Assembly (NCBI GenBank): GCA_905372135.1
Contig: CAJPNS010000104.1
Span: 1-5,993 of the forward strand
Length of the DNA: 5,993 nt
Direction of reading: 5' to 3'
Origin: Porphyromonadaceae bacterium
GTDB taxonomy: Bacteria; Bacteroidota; Bacteroidia; Bacteroidales; Paludibacteraceae
Below the pieces are notes generated by a model. The model did no database searches and had not been told where the DNA came from. It saw nothing but the letters and a program-made list of their open reading frames with translations. Below are positions 5,940 to 5,993 of the stretch, one piece after another; the first letter of the stretch is position 1; each line of letters opens with the position of its first letter. A program made the position numbers and the translations under genes.

Positions 5940-5993
5940 TTACCAACTTGCCTTCTTAACCCCCGGAATAAGTCCTTTCGAAGCCATCTCGCG
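5940..5993 (-). CDS. rpsN: 30S ribosomal protein S14, last 17 residues (runs off right edge)
   Basis: The minus strand reads REMASKGLIPGVKKASW and then TAA. This is the conserved C-terminus of S14 (the family ends in IPG-[LVI]-KKASW), an essential protein of the 30S head that binds 16S rRNA. The rest of the gene lies beyond the window, so its length, and whether it carries zinc-binding cysteines, cannot be seen. In the standard spc operon rpsN is followed within a few bases by rpsH. Here it is followed by a terminator and the TPR gene, so this is either the end of a split ribosomal operon or a separate rpsN copy. Confidence 0.93.
   Translation of the reverse strand, partial: REMASKGLIPGVKKASW

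Overview
The window looks like a Bacteroidales (Bacteroidota) chromosome of moderate GC content. Three things point this way: the protein sequences, promoters of the TAnnTTTG (-7) type rather than TATAAT, and AT-rich starts without clear Shine-Dalgarno sites. I would not name a genus. It is mostly housekeeping DNA, with one edge of an accessory (defence-type) locus at the left.

Left, bases 1-574, minus strand. The first 118 residues of a RhuM-family protein run off the left edge. Fourteen bases upstream of its start lies a short broken gene. Its first ~36 codons look like the N-terminus of a large phospholipase-D-like/helicase protein. The rest, read in a different frame, looks like the last ~30 residues of a large Eco57I-type DNA methyltransferase. 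I read this as the scar of a large deletion that joined the front of one restriction/defence gene to the tail of the next, leaving a promoter and RhuM. A perfect 12+1+12 palindrome sits inside the RhuM coding sequence.

Bases 575-1034 form an AT-rich divergent intergenic region. It holds a minus-strand promoter for the remnant/RhuM unit, an imperfect inverted repeat in that unit's leader, a plus-strand promoter for gyrB, and a hairpin followed by a T-run at the very start of the gyrB leader.

Bases 1035-3731, plus strand: gyrB (DNA gyrase B, 653 aa) and, 30 bases later, cmk (cytidylate kinase, 234 aa), probably one transcript. Both serve DNA metabolism: gyrase controls supercoiling and Cmk supplies CDP/dCDP precursors.

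Bases 3764-5776, minus strand and convergent with cmk: a secreted or periplasmic TPR protein of 670 aa with two TPR arrays split by a charged non-TPR segment. Its stop codon lies inside a small terminator hairpin. At the right edge, bases 5940-5993 encode the last 17 residues of ribosomal protein S14 (rpsN), minus strand, followed by a strong hairpin terminator. rpsN is normally followed by rpsH within the spc operon, so a terminator and an unrelated gene here mark an operon break or an extra rpsN copy.

I see no convincing new multi-gene system. The best leads are the deletion scar with its retained RhuM gene, the palindrome within RhuM, the rpsN operon break and the gyrB leader hairpin.
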